Source: Rhizobiaceae bacterium
Lineage (GTDB): Bacteria > Pseudomonadota > Alphaproteobacteria > Rhizobiales > Rhizobiaceae
Direction: 5' to 3'
DNA: 64,000 nucleotides
Assembly: GCA_905339215.1 (NCBI GenBank)
Contig: CAJPFN010000033.1
Span: 32,988 to 96,987, forward strand
A program made the position numbers and the translations under genes. Below the pieces are notes generated by a model, which had not been told where the DNA came from, did no database searches, and saw only the letters and a program-made list of their open reading frames with translations. Shown here piece after piece: positions 22,394 to 31,907 of the stretch (position 1 is its first letter; every line of letters begins with the position of its first letter).

Positions 22394-25098
22394 AGCTGCG
22401 ATCCGTAGCCGTCAATCAGTTCAAGAAGTTCACCAGCCCCATCCGGCTCGATGGCCTCGGCGACGGCCTCAATGTAGTCGTCGGCCCGAACGAGATGGGC
22501 AAGTCAACCTTGCTCGATGCGCTCCGCGCAGCGCTCTTCGAGAAATACAGTTCTAGAGCGCAGCCCATCACTGCCTTGCAGAACGACCGCAATCAGGCCG
22601 CGCCCGTGGTTGAACTTGCCTTCGAGCTTGATGACGGGCTGTACCGGATCACGAAGCGCTTCATCAAAAAGCCTTACGCGCGCCTGTCCTGCCCGGACGG
22701 ACGGACGCTGGAAGGCGATGCCGCGGAGGACACGCTGCGCACCTTGCTGGGCTTCGATGAACCTGGCAAGACCGGCGCCAAAGCGGAAACGCTCGGCATG
22801 TGGAATGTCCTTTGGGTGCAGCAGGGGCAGTCGTTCGGCGCGCTGGACATTCCGAGTACCGCCCGGTCCAGCCTCCACAGCGCCCTCGAAGCGGAAGTTG
22901 GCACGGTCCTGGGCGGCCGGCGCGGCAGGGCCTTGCCGCAAGCCGTGGAAGCTCAGCTCGGCGTTTTGGTGACCAGCGGCGGCAAGCCGCGCGGCAGCTA
23001 TAAGGACCTGCTCGACCGCATCGATGCTCTGGAGAACGAGCTTGGGGATCTCCACGGGCGGCGCCAGGAACTGGCGCAGACACTTGAGGACCTCGAAACG
23101 GCCGAAGAGAGCCTCGCGCGGCTGATTGCCGTTGACCGCGACCAGGCAGACCAGAAGGAGCTTGGTGAAGCCCGGCAGCGTCATAGCCGACTTGCCGAGC
23201 TGGAGGCGCGCATAAGCGCGGCGTCCGCCGAGCTCGAGCTGAAAAAGCGAAATCTCGCCCAGGCCGAGAAAGCGGCCGAAGACCGGCAACGTCTCAAGGA
23301 TGATATCAAGTCCGAAGAGGCTGCACTTAAAGAGTCCGGGCAGCAGCTCTCCGAAACGCGCAGCCAGGAGAAGGAAGCCCGGTCGCAGCTTGATGCACTG
23401 CGCGCGCAAGTGCGGGAATCTGAAGCAGCGGTTGCGAAGGCCGACGATGCTGTTTCACGCGCGCAGCGCATAACCGCCATCGTCGATCGGGAAGCCCGTA
23501 TTCGCGAACTTGAGGGCCGCTGCGCAAAGGCGCAGGCGGCCGAGGACCGCCAGCGGCAGGCCCAGCAGAAAGCCGCCGCCATTCTGGTGACAGACAAATT
23601 GCTTGCGGCAATCCGCAGGGCCGATAAGGACCTGCAAGCCGTCGCCAGCCGGCTAAGCGCCGCGGCCACGCTCGTCTCGTTCGACATCGCACCGGAACGA
23701 CGAGCCGACATCGAGATTGACGGGCAGCCTCTCAAGGCTGGGCAGTCATCCGTTCAGGCGGTCGAGCCCACCACCATTTTCATTCCCGATCGCGGCCGGA
23801 TCACGGTAGAGCCCGCGATCAAGGACCGGGATCAATTACTCCGCCAACAACGTGACGCAACGGCAAAACTTAAAGACGCCCTCGCGGCGGTTGGCATCGC
23901 CGCCGCCACCGACGCCGAAGACCAATACGCCACGCGCCAGAGCCTCTTGCAGGAGGCAGAGCTTGCCCGCCAGGAAGCGGCGCTGCACGCCCCGGCAACG
24001 GAAGACCATGATGCGGGCGCCCAGTCTCTTTCTGATTATATCGAGGGAACGCGCACGATCCTGGAGCGTGAGAAGACCGAGCTTCACCTTGAGCGGCTGC
24101 CGGCGCGCTCCGAAGCGGAGGCAGCTTTACGGACGGCCAGGGAGCAGGCAGCAGAAGCGCGCGATTCACTGCAAACGGCGCGTGCCGTCCTTACTGGCCC
24201 GGAAGAAGCCCTGACACGGCTTCAGAGTGAACTTGCGACCGTGAACGCCCGGCATGAGGAAGCCGAAAAGCGCGTCGAAAAACTCCGTCGTCAACTCACG
24301 GACGCTGAGGCCGCATGTGCCGATGATCAGCTTGCAGCCGCGATTGAGGCAGCCCGCAACGTCTTTTCCGAACAGGAGCGCGCCATTGCGGCCCTCGAAG
24401 GGCAGCGGACCGATGAAACGCTGCCACAGTTGGAAGCCAGGATTGGGCGCCTTGAAAAAGCGTTACAGGACCGCCGCGACAAGCGTGCCACCCTCAAGGA
24501 GAAGATCGCGGGCTTGCGATCGCGTGTCGAGGCGGCCGAAGCGGCCGGGCTTGATGAGGCAATCGCCCAAAAGGGCCGCGAACTGGCGCTGTGCGAGGAA
24601 GAGCGCCAGCGCCTTGACCGCGAAGTCAGGGTTCTCGGACTTTTGTTGACGACCCTCCGAAGCGCGGAGCAGGAGGCCAAGGAGCGGTACTTGTCGCCTG
24701 TGCTGCGGCGCGTCCGTCCCTATTTGCAGCTTCTATTTCCCGGTGCCGACATCCGGATCGACGAGGATCTCCGGATTGCCGGCGTTGTGCGCGAGGCCGG
24801 CTACGAGGAGGCCTTTAGTCACCTCAGCATGGGGACGCAGGAACAGATCGCGGTGCTGATCCGGCTGGCCTTTGCCGAAATGCTTGTCGAACAAGGCCAT
24901 CCGGCGACGGTCATTCTCGACGACGCACTTGTGTTTTCCGACGACCGCCGCATGCAACGCATGTTCGACATTCTCAATATGGCGGCGCGCAACGTACAGG
25001 TACTCATCCTCACCTGCCGTGAGCAGCTTTTCGAAGAGCTTGGGGGGCGGGCGCTGTCGCTGACGCCCGGCAACAGCGAAGAGCTGTTGTCGGCGTGA
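22390..25098 (+). CDS. YhaN/Rad50-like coiled-coil ATPase, 902 aa
   Basis: Walker A VGPNEMGKST is at residues 31-40. Long heptad-like coiled coils run from about 210-420 and 500-760. The ABC signature region is SMGTQEQ (813-819), as in YhaN-type proteins rather than the SGGE of SbcC. Walker B is VILDDALVFSDDRRM with Asp844-Asp845. Between the two coils (about 430-480) a small beta-rich segment replaces the CxxC zinc hook of Rad50. With the upstream metallophosphatase it should form an ATP-gated DNA end or structure nuclease. Translation is coupled to that gene; the OLD gene starts 24 bases after its stop. Confidence 0.85.
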   Translation: MKLRSVAVNQFKKFTSPIRLDGLGDGLNVVVGPNEMGKSTLLDALRAALFEKYSSRAQPITALQNDRNQAAPVVELAFELDDGLYRITKRFIKKPYARLSCPDGRTLEGDAAEDTLRTLLGFDEPGKTGAKAETLGMWNVLWVQQGQSFGALDIPSTARSSLHSALEAEVGTVLGGRRGRALPQAVEAQLGVLVTSGGKPRGSYKDLLDRIDALENELGDLHGRRQELAQTLEDLETAEESLARLIAVDRDQADQKELGEARQRHSRLAELEARISAASAELELKKRNLAQAEKAAEDRQRLKDDIKSEEAALKESGQQLSETRSQEKEARSQLDALRAQVRESEAAVAKADDAVSRAQRITAIVDREARIRELEGRCAKAQAAEDRQRQAQQKAAAILVTDKLLAAIRRADKDLQAVASRLSAAATLVSFDIAPERRADIEIDGQPLKAGQSSVQAVEPTTIFIPDRGRITVEPAIKDRDQLLRQQRDATAKLKDALAAVGIAAATDAEDQYATRQSLLQEAELARQEAALHAPATEDHDAGAQSLSDYIEGTRTILEREKTELHLERLPARSEAEAALRTAREQAAEARDSLQTARAVLTGPEEALTRLQSELATVNARHEEAEKRVEKLRRQLTDAEAACADDQLAAAIEAARNVFSEQERAIAALEGQRTDETLPQLEARIGRLEKALQDRRDKRATLKEKIAGLRSRVEAAEAAGLDEAIAQKGRELALCEEERQRLDREVRVLGLLLTTLRSAEQEAKERYLSPVLRRVRPYLQLLFPGADIRIDEDLRIAGVVREAGYEEAFSHLSMGTQEQIAVLIRLAFAEMLVEQGHPATVILDDALVFSDDRRMQRMFDILNMAARNVQVLILTCREQLFEELGGRALSLTPGNSEELLSA

Positions 25099-25122
25099 TG
25101 ATGCAAAGGGGGGCAATGAGCA

Positions 25123-27060
25123 ATGAGGATAGCGTCTGTCAGAATCGAAAATTTCCGGTCCTTCGCGGACGCCACCATTCCTTTCAACGGTTACGGCTGT
25201 CTGGTCGGTCCGAACGGGGCAGGCAAATCCACCGTGCTCACCGCCCTCAATGTATTCTTCCGCGAGTCAGAGAACCTGCCGACGGACTTGAGTCAACTGG
25301 ACCAAGAGGATTTCCACTGCAAGAAGACAGGTGAGCCGATCAAGATCACGCTCACCTTCTGCGATCTCAGCGACGGAGCAAAGGAGGATTTTGCCGATTA
25401 CGTGCGGCAGGATCAGCTTATCGTCTCGGCTGTCGCCACGTTCGATGCCGCCACAGGAAAGGCGCAGGTGAAGCAATACGGGCAGCGGCTTGCCATGCGC
25501 GCCTTCGCGCTTTTCTTCGAGGCTGCCGACGCGGGCAAGAAGGTGGCGGAGCTGAAAGACATCTATTCCAAGCTGCGCCAGACCTATCCCGACCTGCCGG
25601 CGCCCGGTACGAAAGACGCCATGGTCCAGGCCCTGCGCGATTATGAAGCGGCACGGCCCGGCGAATGCGAGCTGATTCGGAGCGAGGACCAGTTTTATGG
25701 CTTCTCCAAGGGCGCGAACCGCCTCGCGAAACACATCCAGTGGGTCTATGTGCCGGCCGTGAAGGACGCGACCTCCGAGCAGGTCGAGGCGCGGAACTCG
25801 GCGCTTGGCAAGCTTCTCGCTCGCACCGTCCGCTCAAAGACGAATTTCGATGAGAGGGTGAAGACACTTCGCTCCGATATGCAGCAGCAATACCAGGCGC
25901 TTCTCGACGAAAACCAGAACGCGTTGGATGATATCTCTACAGCTCTTCAGACGCGGCTTTCCGAATGGGCACATCCGGACGCGCGTCTGCGCCTGCAATG
26001 GAAGCAGGACCCGGATAAATCCGTCCGCGTCGAAGAGCCGTGGGCGCACATTCTCGCCGGCGAAGGCGATTTTGAAGGCGAGCTGGCGCGCTTCGGTCAC
26101 GGCCTTCAGCGCTCGTATCTACTCGCGCTGTTACAGGAACTCGCCGGCACGGACGCCGAAGGCGCCCCTACGCTCATCCTCGCATGTGAAGAACCCGAGC
26201 TTTACCAGCATCCGCCTCAGGCGCGTCATCTGGCTTCCGTTCTTCACAAGCTTAGCCGCGGCAACTCTCAGGTCATCGTGTGCACCCATAATCCACTATT
26301 TGTGTCGGGCGAAGGATTCGAGGATGTACGGATGGTCAGGAAAGAACAAGGTGACCCCTGTTCCACCGTTTCGCACATGACGTTTGCGGAGATCGCTGCA
26401 GCGGTCGCCGGCGCCACGGGCGAGCCGCCAACCAAGCCCGCCGGCGCTCTTGCCAAGATACACCAGGCCCTGCAACCGGGCCTGAACGAAATGTTCTTCA
26501 CCCGCCGTCTTGTGCTGGTAGAGGGGCTGGAGGATGTGGCCTACATACTGGCCTACCTCAATCTTCTCGACCGGTCGGATGATTATCGACGCCTCGGCTG
26601 CCACATCGTGCCAGCCAACGGGAAGAGTGAGCTGCTACAGCCGCTCGTCATCGCCAGGCACATGCGGATTCCGACTTACCTTGTTTTCGATTCGGATGCC
26701 GACAAGCCTGATAAGAACGGCAGCAAGGCCAAGCATGAGAAGGACAACAGGGCGCTTCTTACGCTTGCCGGCAATCCCGGCGCGGACCCGATGCCGCCTG
26801 CGACCGTGCTGGGCAAGGGGTTCACAATGTGGCACTCCGATATCGGGACAGTCGTCGAATCCGAAATCGGCGCGGCCGATTGGGCCACGTACCGTGCCGA
26901 AGCCGACAAGCGCTACGGCCATGCCGGGGGCCTGCGGAAGAATTCCCTCCATATCGGGGCAAGTCTCGCGTTCGCTTGGGAGGCAGGACAGCGCTCAGCA
27001 AGCCTTGAGCAGCTATGTAGCCACATTCTCGACGCCGCTGACTTTCTTCCAAATGTGTAA
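25123..27060 (+). CDS. OLD-family ATPase with TOPRIM nuclease domain, 645 aa
   Basis: The N-terminal ABC-type ATPase has Walker A GPNGAGKST (29-37), signature-like FGHGLQRSYLLALL and Walker B LILACEEPELYQHP (Glu356-Glu357), then the switch VIVCTHNPLFV. The C-terminal TOPRIM domain has VLVEGLEDVAYIL (Glu467) and VFDSDADKPDK (Asp523, Asp525). This is the class of OLD nuclease found in GajA of Gabija, P2 Old and retron effectors, but no UvrD-like GajB partner is present. The start ATG follows GGGGG. Third gene of the cargo operon; probably the DNA-cutting effector. Confidence 0.85.
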   Translation: MRIASVRIENFRSFADATIPFNGYGCLVGPNGAGKSTVLTALNVFFRESENLPTDLSQLDQEDFHCKKTGEPIKITLTFCDLSDGAKEDFADYVRQDQLIVSAVATFDAATGKAQVKQYGQRLAMRAFALFFEAADAGKKVAELKDIYSKLRQTYPDLPAPGTKDAMVQALRDYEAARPGECELIRSEDQFYGFSKGANRLAKHIQWVYVPAVKDATSEQVEARNSALGKLLARTVRSKTNFDERVKTLRSDMQQQYQALLDENQNALDDISTALQTRLSEWAHPDARLRLQWKQDPDKSVRVEEPWAHILAGEGDFEGELARFGHGLQRSYLLALLQELAGTDAEGAPTLILACEEPELYQHPPQARHLASVLHKLSRGNSQVIVCTHNPLFVSGEGFEDVRMVRKEQGDPCSTVSHMTFAEIAAAVAGATGEPPTKPAGALAKIHQALQPGLNEMFFTRRLVLVEGLEDVAYILAYLNLLDRSDDYRRLGCHIVPANGKSELLQPLVIARHMRIPTYLVFDSDADKPDKNGSKAKHEKDNRALLTLAGNPGADPMPPATVLGKGFTMWHSDIGTVVESEIGAADWATYRAEADKRYGHAGGLRKNSLHIGASLAFAWEAGQRSASLEQLCSHILDAADFLPNV

Positions 27061-27328
27061 GTGAATGGGCACTGAACTCAGTTAGGGTGGCCCCGGTGGG
27101 TAGCGACCGCATTGAAGGCCGGTCATGAAGCGGATGCGACCCGACGAGGTTCGCATTAGGTCATGGCTTGTCGCAGGACTGTCTGCGAAGATGCAATCGA
27201 CAATAGCATTGTTCTACGCCATTTCCTGTATTTCTTCGCCCCGACACGCTACGACCCAATCATCGTTGCTATCGTCTTGAAACCATCCGGTCCCGCGCCC
27301 GACCTATTCTCCGGAAGGAGAAAGAAGG
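27061..27328. promoter_or_regulatory. traG leader with a block shared with the trbB leader
   Basis: The non-coding stretch before traG contains CGCCATTTCC-TGTATTTCTTCGCC at 27217-27240, followed by CACGCTACGACC. Almost the same block occurs upstream of trbB at 30792-30816. It may be a common promoter or activator site for the two transfer operons. GGAAGGAG at its end is the traG binding site. Confidence 0.45.
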
Positions 27329-29314
27329 GTGTCCGCGACCAAAATCCTCTGGGGTCAGATTCTCGTCGTCGTTCTCATCGTGCTCTCCACGACCTGGGCC
27401 GCGACGCAGTGGACGGCCTGGCAGCTCGGCTTCCAGCCGCAGCTCGGTCGGCCGTGGTTCGAACTCGCCGGGCGGCCGGTGTACTACCCGCCTGCCTTCT
27501 TCTGGTGGTGGTACTTTTACGACGCCTATGCGCCGGAGATTTTCGTCGAGGGCGCGTTCATCGCCGCGTCCGGTGGCTTCATCTCGATCGCCGTGGCTAT
27601 CGGCATGTCGGTCTGGCGCGCCCGCGAGGCGAAGAACGTCGAGACCTACGGTTCGGCCCGATGGGCGCGGCCGGAAGAGGTTAAGGCCGCGGGTCTCCTC
27701 GGACCTGACGGCGTCGTGCTGGGCAAGCTCGATCGCGCCTATCTGCGTCACGACGGTCCGGAGCATGTGCTTTGCTTCGCGCCGACGCGCTCCGGCAAGG
27801 GTGTTGGCCTTGTCGTGCCGTCGTTGCTGACCTGGCCGGGCTCCGCGATCGTCCACGACATCAAAGGCGAGAACTGGCAGCTCACCGCCGGCTTTCGCGC
27901 GCGGCACGGTCGGGTGCTGCTGTTCGACCCGACCAATGCGAAGTCGGCTGCCTACAATCCGTTGCTCGAGGTCCGTCGCGGCGAATGGGAGGTGCGCGAC
28001 GTCCAGAACATCGCCGACATCCTCGTCGATCCCGAGGGCTCGCTGGAGAAGCGGAATCATTGGGAGAAGACCAGCCACGCGCTGCTCGTCGGCGCGATCC
28101 TGCACGTGCTTTACGCCGAGCCCGACAAGACGCTGGCGGGCGTCGCCGCCTTCCTCTCGGACCCGAAGCGGCCGATCGAATCGACACTAGCGGCCATGAT
28201 GAAGACCCCACACCTTGGCGACGCGGGTCCGCATCCGGTGATCGCCAGTGCCGCGCGCGAGCTTCTCAATAAATCCGACAACGAGCGTTCGGGCGTGCTG
28301 TCCACAGCCATGTCGTTCCTCGGCCTCTACCGCGATCCCGTCGTCGCCGAGGTCACGCGCCGCTGCGACTGGCGCATCACCGACATCGTCGGCGGCACCC
28401 AGCCGACAACGCTCTATCTCGTCGTGCCGCCCTCCGACATCAACCGCACCAAACCGCTGATCCGATTGATCCTCAACCAGATCGGCCGTCGGCTGACCGA
28501 GGATCTGCAGGCCAAGGCCGGACGGCATCGATTGCTGCTGATGCTCGACGAGTTCCCCGCTCTCGGCCGCCTCGACTTCTTCGAGAGCGCGCTCGCCTTC
28601 ATGGCGGGCTACGGCCTCAAGAGCTTCCTGATCGCGCAGTCACTGAACCAGATCGAGAAGGCCTACGGCCCGAACAACTCGATCCTCGACAACTGCCATG
28701 TCCGCGTCAGCTTCGCCACCAATGACGAGCGCACGGCAAAGCGCGTGTCCGACGCACTCGGCACGGCGACGGAAATGCGGGCGATGAAGAACTATGCTGG
28801 GCATCGTTTATCGCCCGGGCTCGGCCACCTCATGGTCTCGCGTTCGGAGACCGCACGGCCGCTGCTGACGCCCGGCGAGGTGATGCAGCTCCCGCCCGCC
28901 GACGAGATCGTCATGGTCGCGGGCACGCCACCCATCCGGGCGAAGAAGGCCCGCTACTATGAGGATGCCCGATTCCAGGAACGCATCCTGCCGCCACCGG
29001 CGCTGGAGAGGCCCAAGGCGGCCAAGGTCGACGAATGGAGCAGGCTGCCGCTGCCGCCGCGTCCCGAAATCGAGGAGACGCCGCCGCGCGACACCCGGGA
29101 CGATGACGATCCGACCGGATCGGAACGCCGGCATCAGCCCGAATTGAGCAAGTCAAAGACGATCGCAAAGAAGGAGCCAATCGACAACGAGTTCGCGCCC
29201 GATCCGGACGATGAGATGGAGGACGATACCGCGCGCGTCAGCCGGATCAACCAGCGCATGCGTCAGGTCGCCCGCCAGGCCTCGCTCGATCCCGGCGACG
29301 GCATTGAGATGTGA
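27329..29314 (+). CDS. traG: type IV coupling protein TraG/VirD4, 661 aa
   Basis: GTG start with GGAAGGAG upstream. Two N-terminal membrane segments (residues 8-28 and 72-94) are followed by FAPTRSGKGVGLVVPS with Walker A at 153-158, then VHDIKGENW, LLLMLDEFPALGRLDFFE (Walker B) and SFLIAQSLNQIEKAYG. The C-terminus is acidic and disordered. It links the relaxosome to the trb secretion channel and pumps DNA. It normally stands directly after the relaxase in this ICE type, so the cargo lies at its front. GTG codon use and length (about 660) fit the family. Confidence 0.93.
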   Translation: MSATKILWGQILVVVLIVLSTTWAATQWTAWQLGFQPQLGRPWFELAGRPVYYPPAFFWWWYFYDAYAPEIFVEGAFIAASGGFISIAVAIGMSVWRAREAKNVETYGSARWARPEEVKAAGLLGPDGVVLGKLDRAYLRHDGPEHVLCFAPTRSGKGVGLVVPSLLTWPGSAIVHDIKGENWQLTAGFRARHGRVLLFDPTNAKSAAYNPLLEVRRGEWEVRDVQNIADILVDPEGSLEKRNHWEKTSHALLVGAILHVLYAEPDKTLAGVAAFLSDPKRPIESTLAAMMKTPHLGDAGPHPVIASAARELLNKSDNERSGVLSTAMSFLGLYRDPVVAEVTRRCDWRITDIVGGTQPTTLYLVVPPSDINRTKPLIRLILNQIGRRLTEDLQAKAGRHRLLLMLDEFPALGRLDFFESALAFMAGYGLKSFLIAQSLNQIEKAYGPNNSILDNCHVRVSFATNDERTAKRVSDALGTATEMRAMKNYAGHRLSPGLGHLMVSRSETARPLLTPGEVMQLPPADEIVMVAGTPPIRAKKARYYEDARFQERILPPPALERPKAAKVDEWSRLPLPPRPEIEETPPRDTRDDDDPTGSERRHQPELSKSKTIAKKEPIDNEFAPDPDDEMEDDTARVSRINQRMRQVARQASLDPGDGIEM

Positions 29315-29322
29315 GACCGCCT

Positions 29323-29757
29323 ATGAAGAAGCCCCCAAAAAAACAGCGCCTCTCGGTCTATCTCGATCCCGACGTCATGAAGAACCTCGCCGACTATGCC
29401 GCGCGGCGCGACCATTCCCGTTCGCTGATCGCCGAGGCCGCCATCGCCTCCTTCCTGTCACCCGACGCCGCCGAGCGGCAGGAAGCCGCGACCACTAAAC
29501 GCCTCGATCAGCTCGACCGCCGGATGACCCGGATGGAACGCGATCTCGGCATCGCCGTCGAGACGCTTGCGGTCTTTGTCCGCTTCTGGTTGACGACCAA
29601 CCCGCCATTGCCGGAGCCCGCACAGGCGGCAGCCCGTGCCAAGGCCGGCGATCGTTATGACGCCTTTGTGACCGCCCTCGGCCGCCGCCTCGCCAAGGGG
29701 CCGAAGCTCACGCAGGAGATTTCGGAGGACGTTGGCCCCGTGCGCGACGCAGAGTGA
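29323..29757 (+). CDS. CopG/ribbon-helix-helix protein of the traG-trbB junction, 144 aa
   Basis: KKQRLSVYLDPDVMKNLADY is a typical RHH strand and first helix, completed by HSRSLIAEAAIASFL. A coiled region (ERQEAATTKRLDQLDRRMTR) and a hydrophobic segment (VETLAVFVRFWLTTNPP) follow. The ATG at 29323 lies 8 bases after the traG stop. In related ICEs a CopG-like gene of this size sits between traG and trbB. It probably regulates the transfer operon or joins the relaxosome; its target is unknown. Confidence 0.8.
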   Translation: MKKPPKKQRLSVYLDPDVMKNLADYAARRDHSRSLIAEAAIASFLSPDAAERQEAATTKRLDQLDRRMTRMERDLGIAVETLAVFVRFWLTTNPPLPEPAQAAARAKAGDRYDAFVTALGRRLAKGPKLTQEISEDVGPVRDAE

Positions 29758-29928
29758 ACCGATAGACATTGGATGGCCGCCATCGGCCTGAAGCTGCTAA
29801 TTGCGACAAGCACGACAGACGGCCCGAATTGACCCTAATCTAAGCGGCTACTCTGCGGCCATCGTCGGCGCTCGGACAGGATTTTGGTAGGGCTTTCCGT
29901 GTCGGCAGAATTCCTGCACAATTTGTAG

Positions 29929-30639
29929 ATGGCGAAGCCTCAGAAGCCCTCCAAAAGTGCTCTACTGGCAACGATCCAAGCCTGCGTTGAAAACGGCGAG
30001 AGGCTTTTGGAGGAAACGTACGATCTGGAGTTCCGGGAACCGCCTTCGTCGCGCTTCTTTCTCATCATGATCGCGCAGGAGGAGTTCGCGAAGGCCTTCA
30101 TCCTGTTTCTCGTCAAAGAGGACATCGTTCTCTTTAGCCCGCCCGTCCTGCGAGCCATCAACGATCACGCATGTAAGCAGCTCGTCGGCATGATCATGGA
30201 CTACATGATCATGCATTGGGATGACGTTGAGGAGCTCAGGGCCGCCATCAGCAACGATTACGATCTGGGCGACCGCCTACCGAATGATGTCGGCAGCGCC
30301 ATGGAACTGCTGCGCTATGAGAAGATTGGGCGGTGGGAGTCCAATAATTGGGTTTGGGCTGAAGATCCCAAGTACGATACGTCGGCGTTGCGGATTGCCG
30401 AGGGCAAGAAAGATCGCCGTAAGCAGGACGCACTCTATGTGCGCGTTGGTCGCGATGGCCGGGCTTGTAGCACACCCCAGACGATCAGCGAGGATGAGAC
30501 GCGCGATGAATTTGAACGAGCTCGCCGGTACAGGAGCTTTGTTGACTCGATGCTGGATGGGAAAGCCTCATCGCATCGGTACGACAAGGCGATGGCAGCG
30601 CTGAATATTCTGTTTGAGAGGGAGCGGCACCCCCGCTGA
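29929..30639 (+). CDS. AbiV-like HEPN protein, candidate abortive infection gene, 236 aa
   Basis: The N-terminal half has the AbiV pattern: ACVENGERLLEETYDLE, then FFLIMIAQEEFAKAFILFLV with the conserved Glu-Glu-x-x-Lys helix of the AbiV/HEPN group. The second half is polar and less conserved. I do not see a clear RX4-6H HEPN nuclease motif, so it may not be an RNase. AbiV in Lactococcus blocks phage late translation. The flanks (171 bases before, 287 after) are non-coding and the base composition is visibly less GC-rich than trb, which suggests separate acquisition. It interrupts the usual copG-trbB junction. Confidence 0.6.
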   Translation: MAKPQKPSKSALLATIQACVENGERLLEETYDLEFREPPSSRFFLIMIAQEEFAKAFILFLVKEDIVLFSPPVLRAINDHACKQLVGMIMDYMIMHWDDVEELRAAISNDYDLGDRLPNDVGSAMELLRYEKIGRWESNNWVWAEDPKYDTSALRIAEGKKDRRKQDALYVRVGRDGRACSTPQTISEDETRDEFERARRYRSFVDSMLDGKASSHRYDKAMAALNILFERERHPR

Positions 30640-30926
30640 TTCAATGTCCGACCATGGCCGACCTGCCAATGGCGGAATCTGGCGCAAAGCCGTCGCCCCC
30701 ACGGCTTTGCGTGGAGCGTCGGCTTCCCATCCACAATAGTCGCTGACATGCGCGTCATGCAGCTTGCGGGTGACTGAATATCCTTCCGTTCCGCCGTTTC
30801 CCTGTATTTCCACGCCACATCGCTACTACGCCCACGGCCTTGTTGCCGTAGCCCAACTTCTGCCTCTTCTAATCATCCCCGATCCAGGGCCGCGCGTCTG
30901 CGGTCCCGCAAGAGAACGGGGACGAC
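30640..30926. promoter_or_regulatory. trbB leader with the block shared with traG
   Basis: CGCCGTTTCCCTGTATTTCCACGCC at 30792-30816 matches the traG leader block at 27217-27240 at 20 of 24 aligned positions with one gap. Downstream (CATCGCTACTACGCC) also resembles the traG leader. No gene is seen in the gap. Confidence 0.45.
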
Positions 30927-31907
30927 GTGGCGGTTTCTCAGGCAAAATCCGAGGCGATATTGCGGGGTGTGCGCATGCTCCGCACCGCGCTCGGTTCCGC
31001 CATAACTGGCTTCCTGGAAGACCCGTCGATCATCGAGGTGATGCTCAACCCCGACGGGCGGCTCTGGATCGACCGTCTTTCCGAAGGGCTTTCTGATACG
31101 GGGCAGCGGCTGTCACCGGCTGATGGCGAACGCATCGTCCGCCTCGTCGCCCACCATGTCGGCGCCGAGGTCCATCCGGGCGCTCCGCGCGTTTCGGCCG
31201 AACTGCCCGAGACGGGGGAACGGTTCGAAGGGCTGCTCCCTCCCGTGGTCGCCGCGCCTGCCTTCGCTATCCGCAAGCCCGCCGTCGCCGTGTTCACGCT
31301 CGACGACTATGTTGCCGGCGGAATTATGGCCGCCGATCAGGCCGTGATCTTGCGCCAGGCCGTCGCCGAACGCCGGAACATCCTAGTCGCCGGCGGCACC
31401 TCGACCGGCAAGACGACGCTCACGAACGCATTGCTGGCAGAGGTGTCGAAGACGTCCGATCGCGTGGTGCTGATCGAGGACACCCGCGAACTGCAATGCG
31501 CCGCGCCGAACCTCGTGGCGCTGCGCACCAAGGACGGCGTCGCTTCGCTCTCCGATCTCGTGCGTTCATCGCTGCGCCTGCGCCCGGACCGCATCCCGAT
31601 CGGCGAGGTGCGTGGGAGCGAGGCGCTGGATCTGCTCAAAGCCTGGGGCACCGGCCATCCGGGCGGGATCGGCACCATTCATGCCGGCAGCGCCATCGGC
31701 GCACTGCGCCGGCTCGAGCAGCTCATCCAGGAAGCCGTCATCACCGTGCCCCGAGCGCTGATCGCCGAGACGATCGATCTCGTGGCCGTCCTCGCCGGCC
31801 GCGGCTCATCCCGCCGCCTCGCCGAACTCGCCCGCGTCGATGGGCTCGATGCGCACGGCGATTACCGCGTCACCCCCGCAGTCCAAGCCACAGGAGATCC
31901 CGCATGA
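30927..31907 (+). CDS. trbB: conjugal transfer ATPase TrbB (VirB11 type), 326 aa
   Basis: GTG start at 30927. VirB11-like secretion ATPase: Walker [10 protein letters not shown] (156-164), [20 protein letters not shown] (Asp box), [20 protein letters not shown] (Walker B) and [11 protein letters not shown] (His box). It energises assembly and substrate transfer in the mating channel. First gene of the trb run; it overlaps trbC by four bases (ATGA). Confidence 0.95.
   Translation: MAVSQAKSEAILRGVRMLRTALGSAITGFLEDPSIIEVMLNPDGRLWIDRLSEGLSDTGQRLSPADGERIVRLVAHHVGAEVHPGAPRVSAELPETGERFEGLLPPVVAAPAFAIRKPAVAVFTLDDYVAGGIMAADQAVILRQAVAERRNILVAGGTSTGKTTLTNALLAEVSKTSDRVVLIEDTRELQCAAPNLVALRTKDGVASLSDLVRSSLRLRPDRIPIGEVRGSEALDLLKAWGTGHPGGIGTIHAGSAIGALRRLEQLIQEAVITVPRALIAETIDLVAVLAGRGSSRRLAELARVDGLDAHGDYRVTPAVQATGDPA

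Noticed and set aside
25123..27060. Gabija system (gajA)
   Set aside because: The OLD protein resembles GajA in build, but no UvrD-like gajB lies next to it; the partners are a metallophosphatase and a coiled-coil ATPase.
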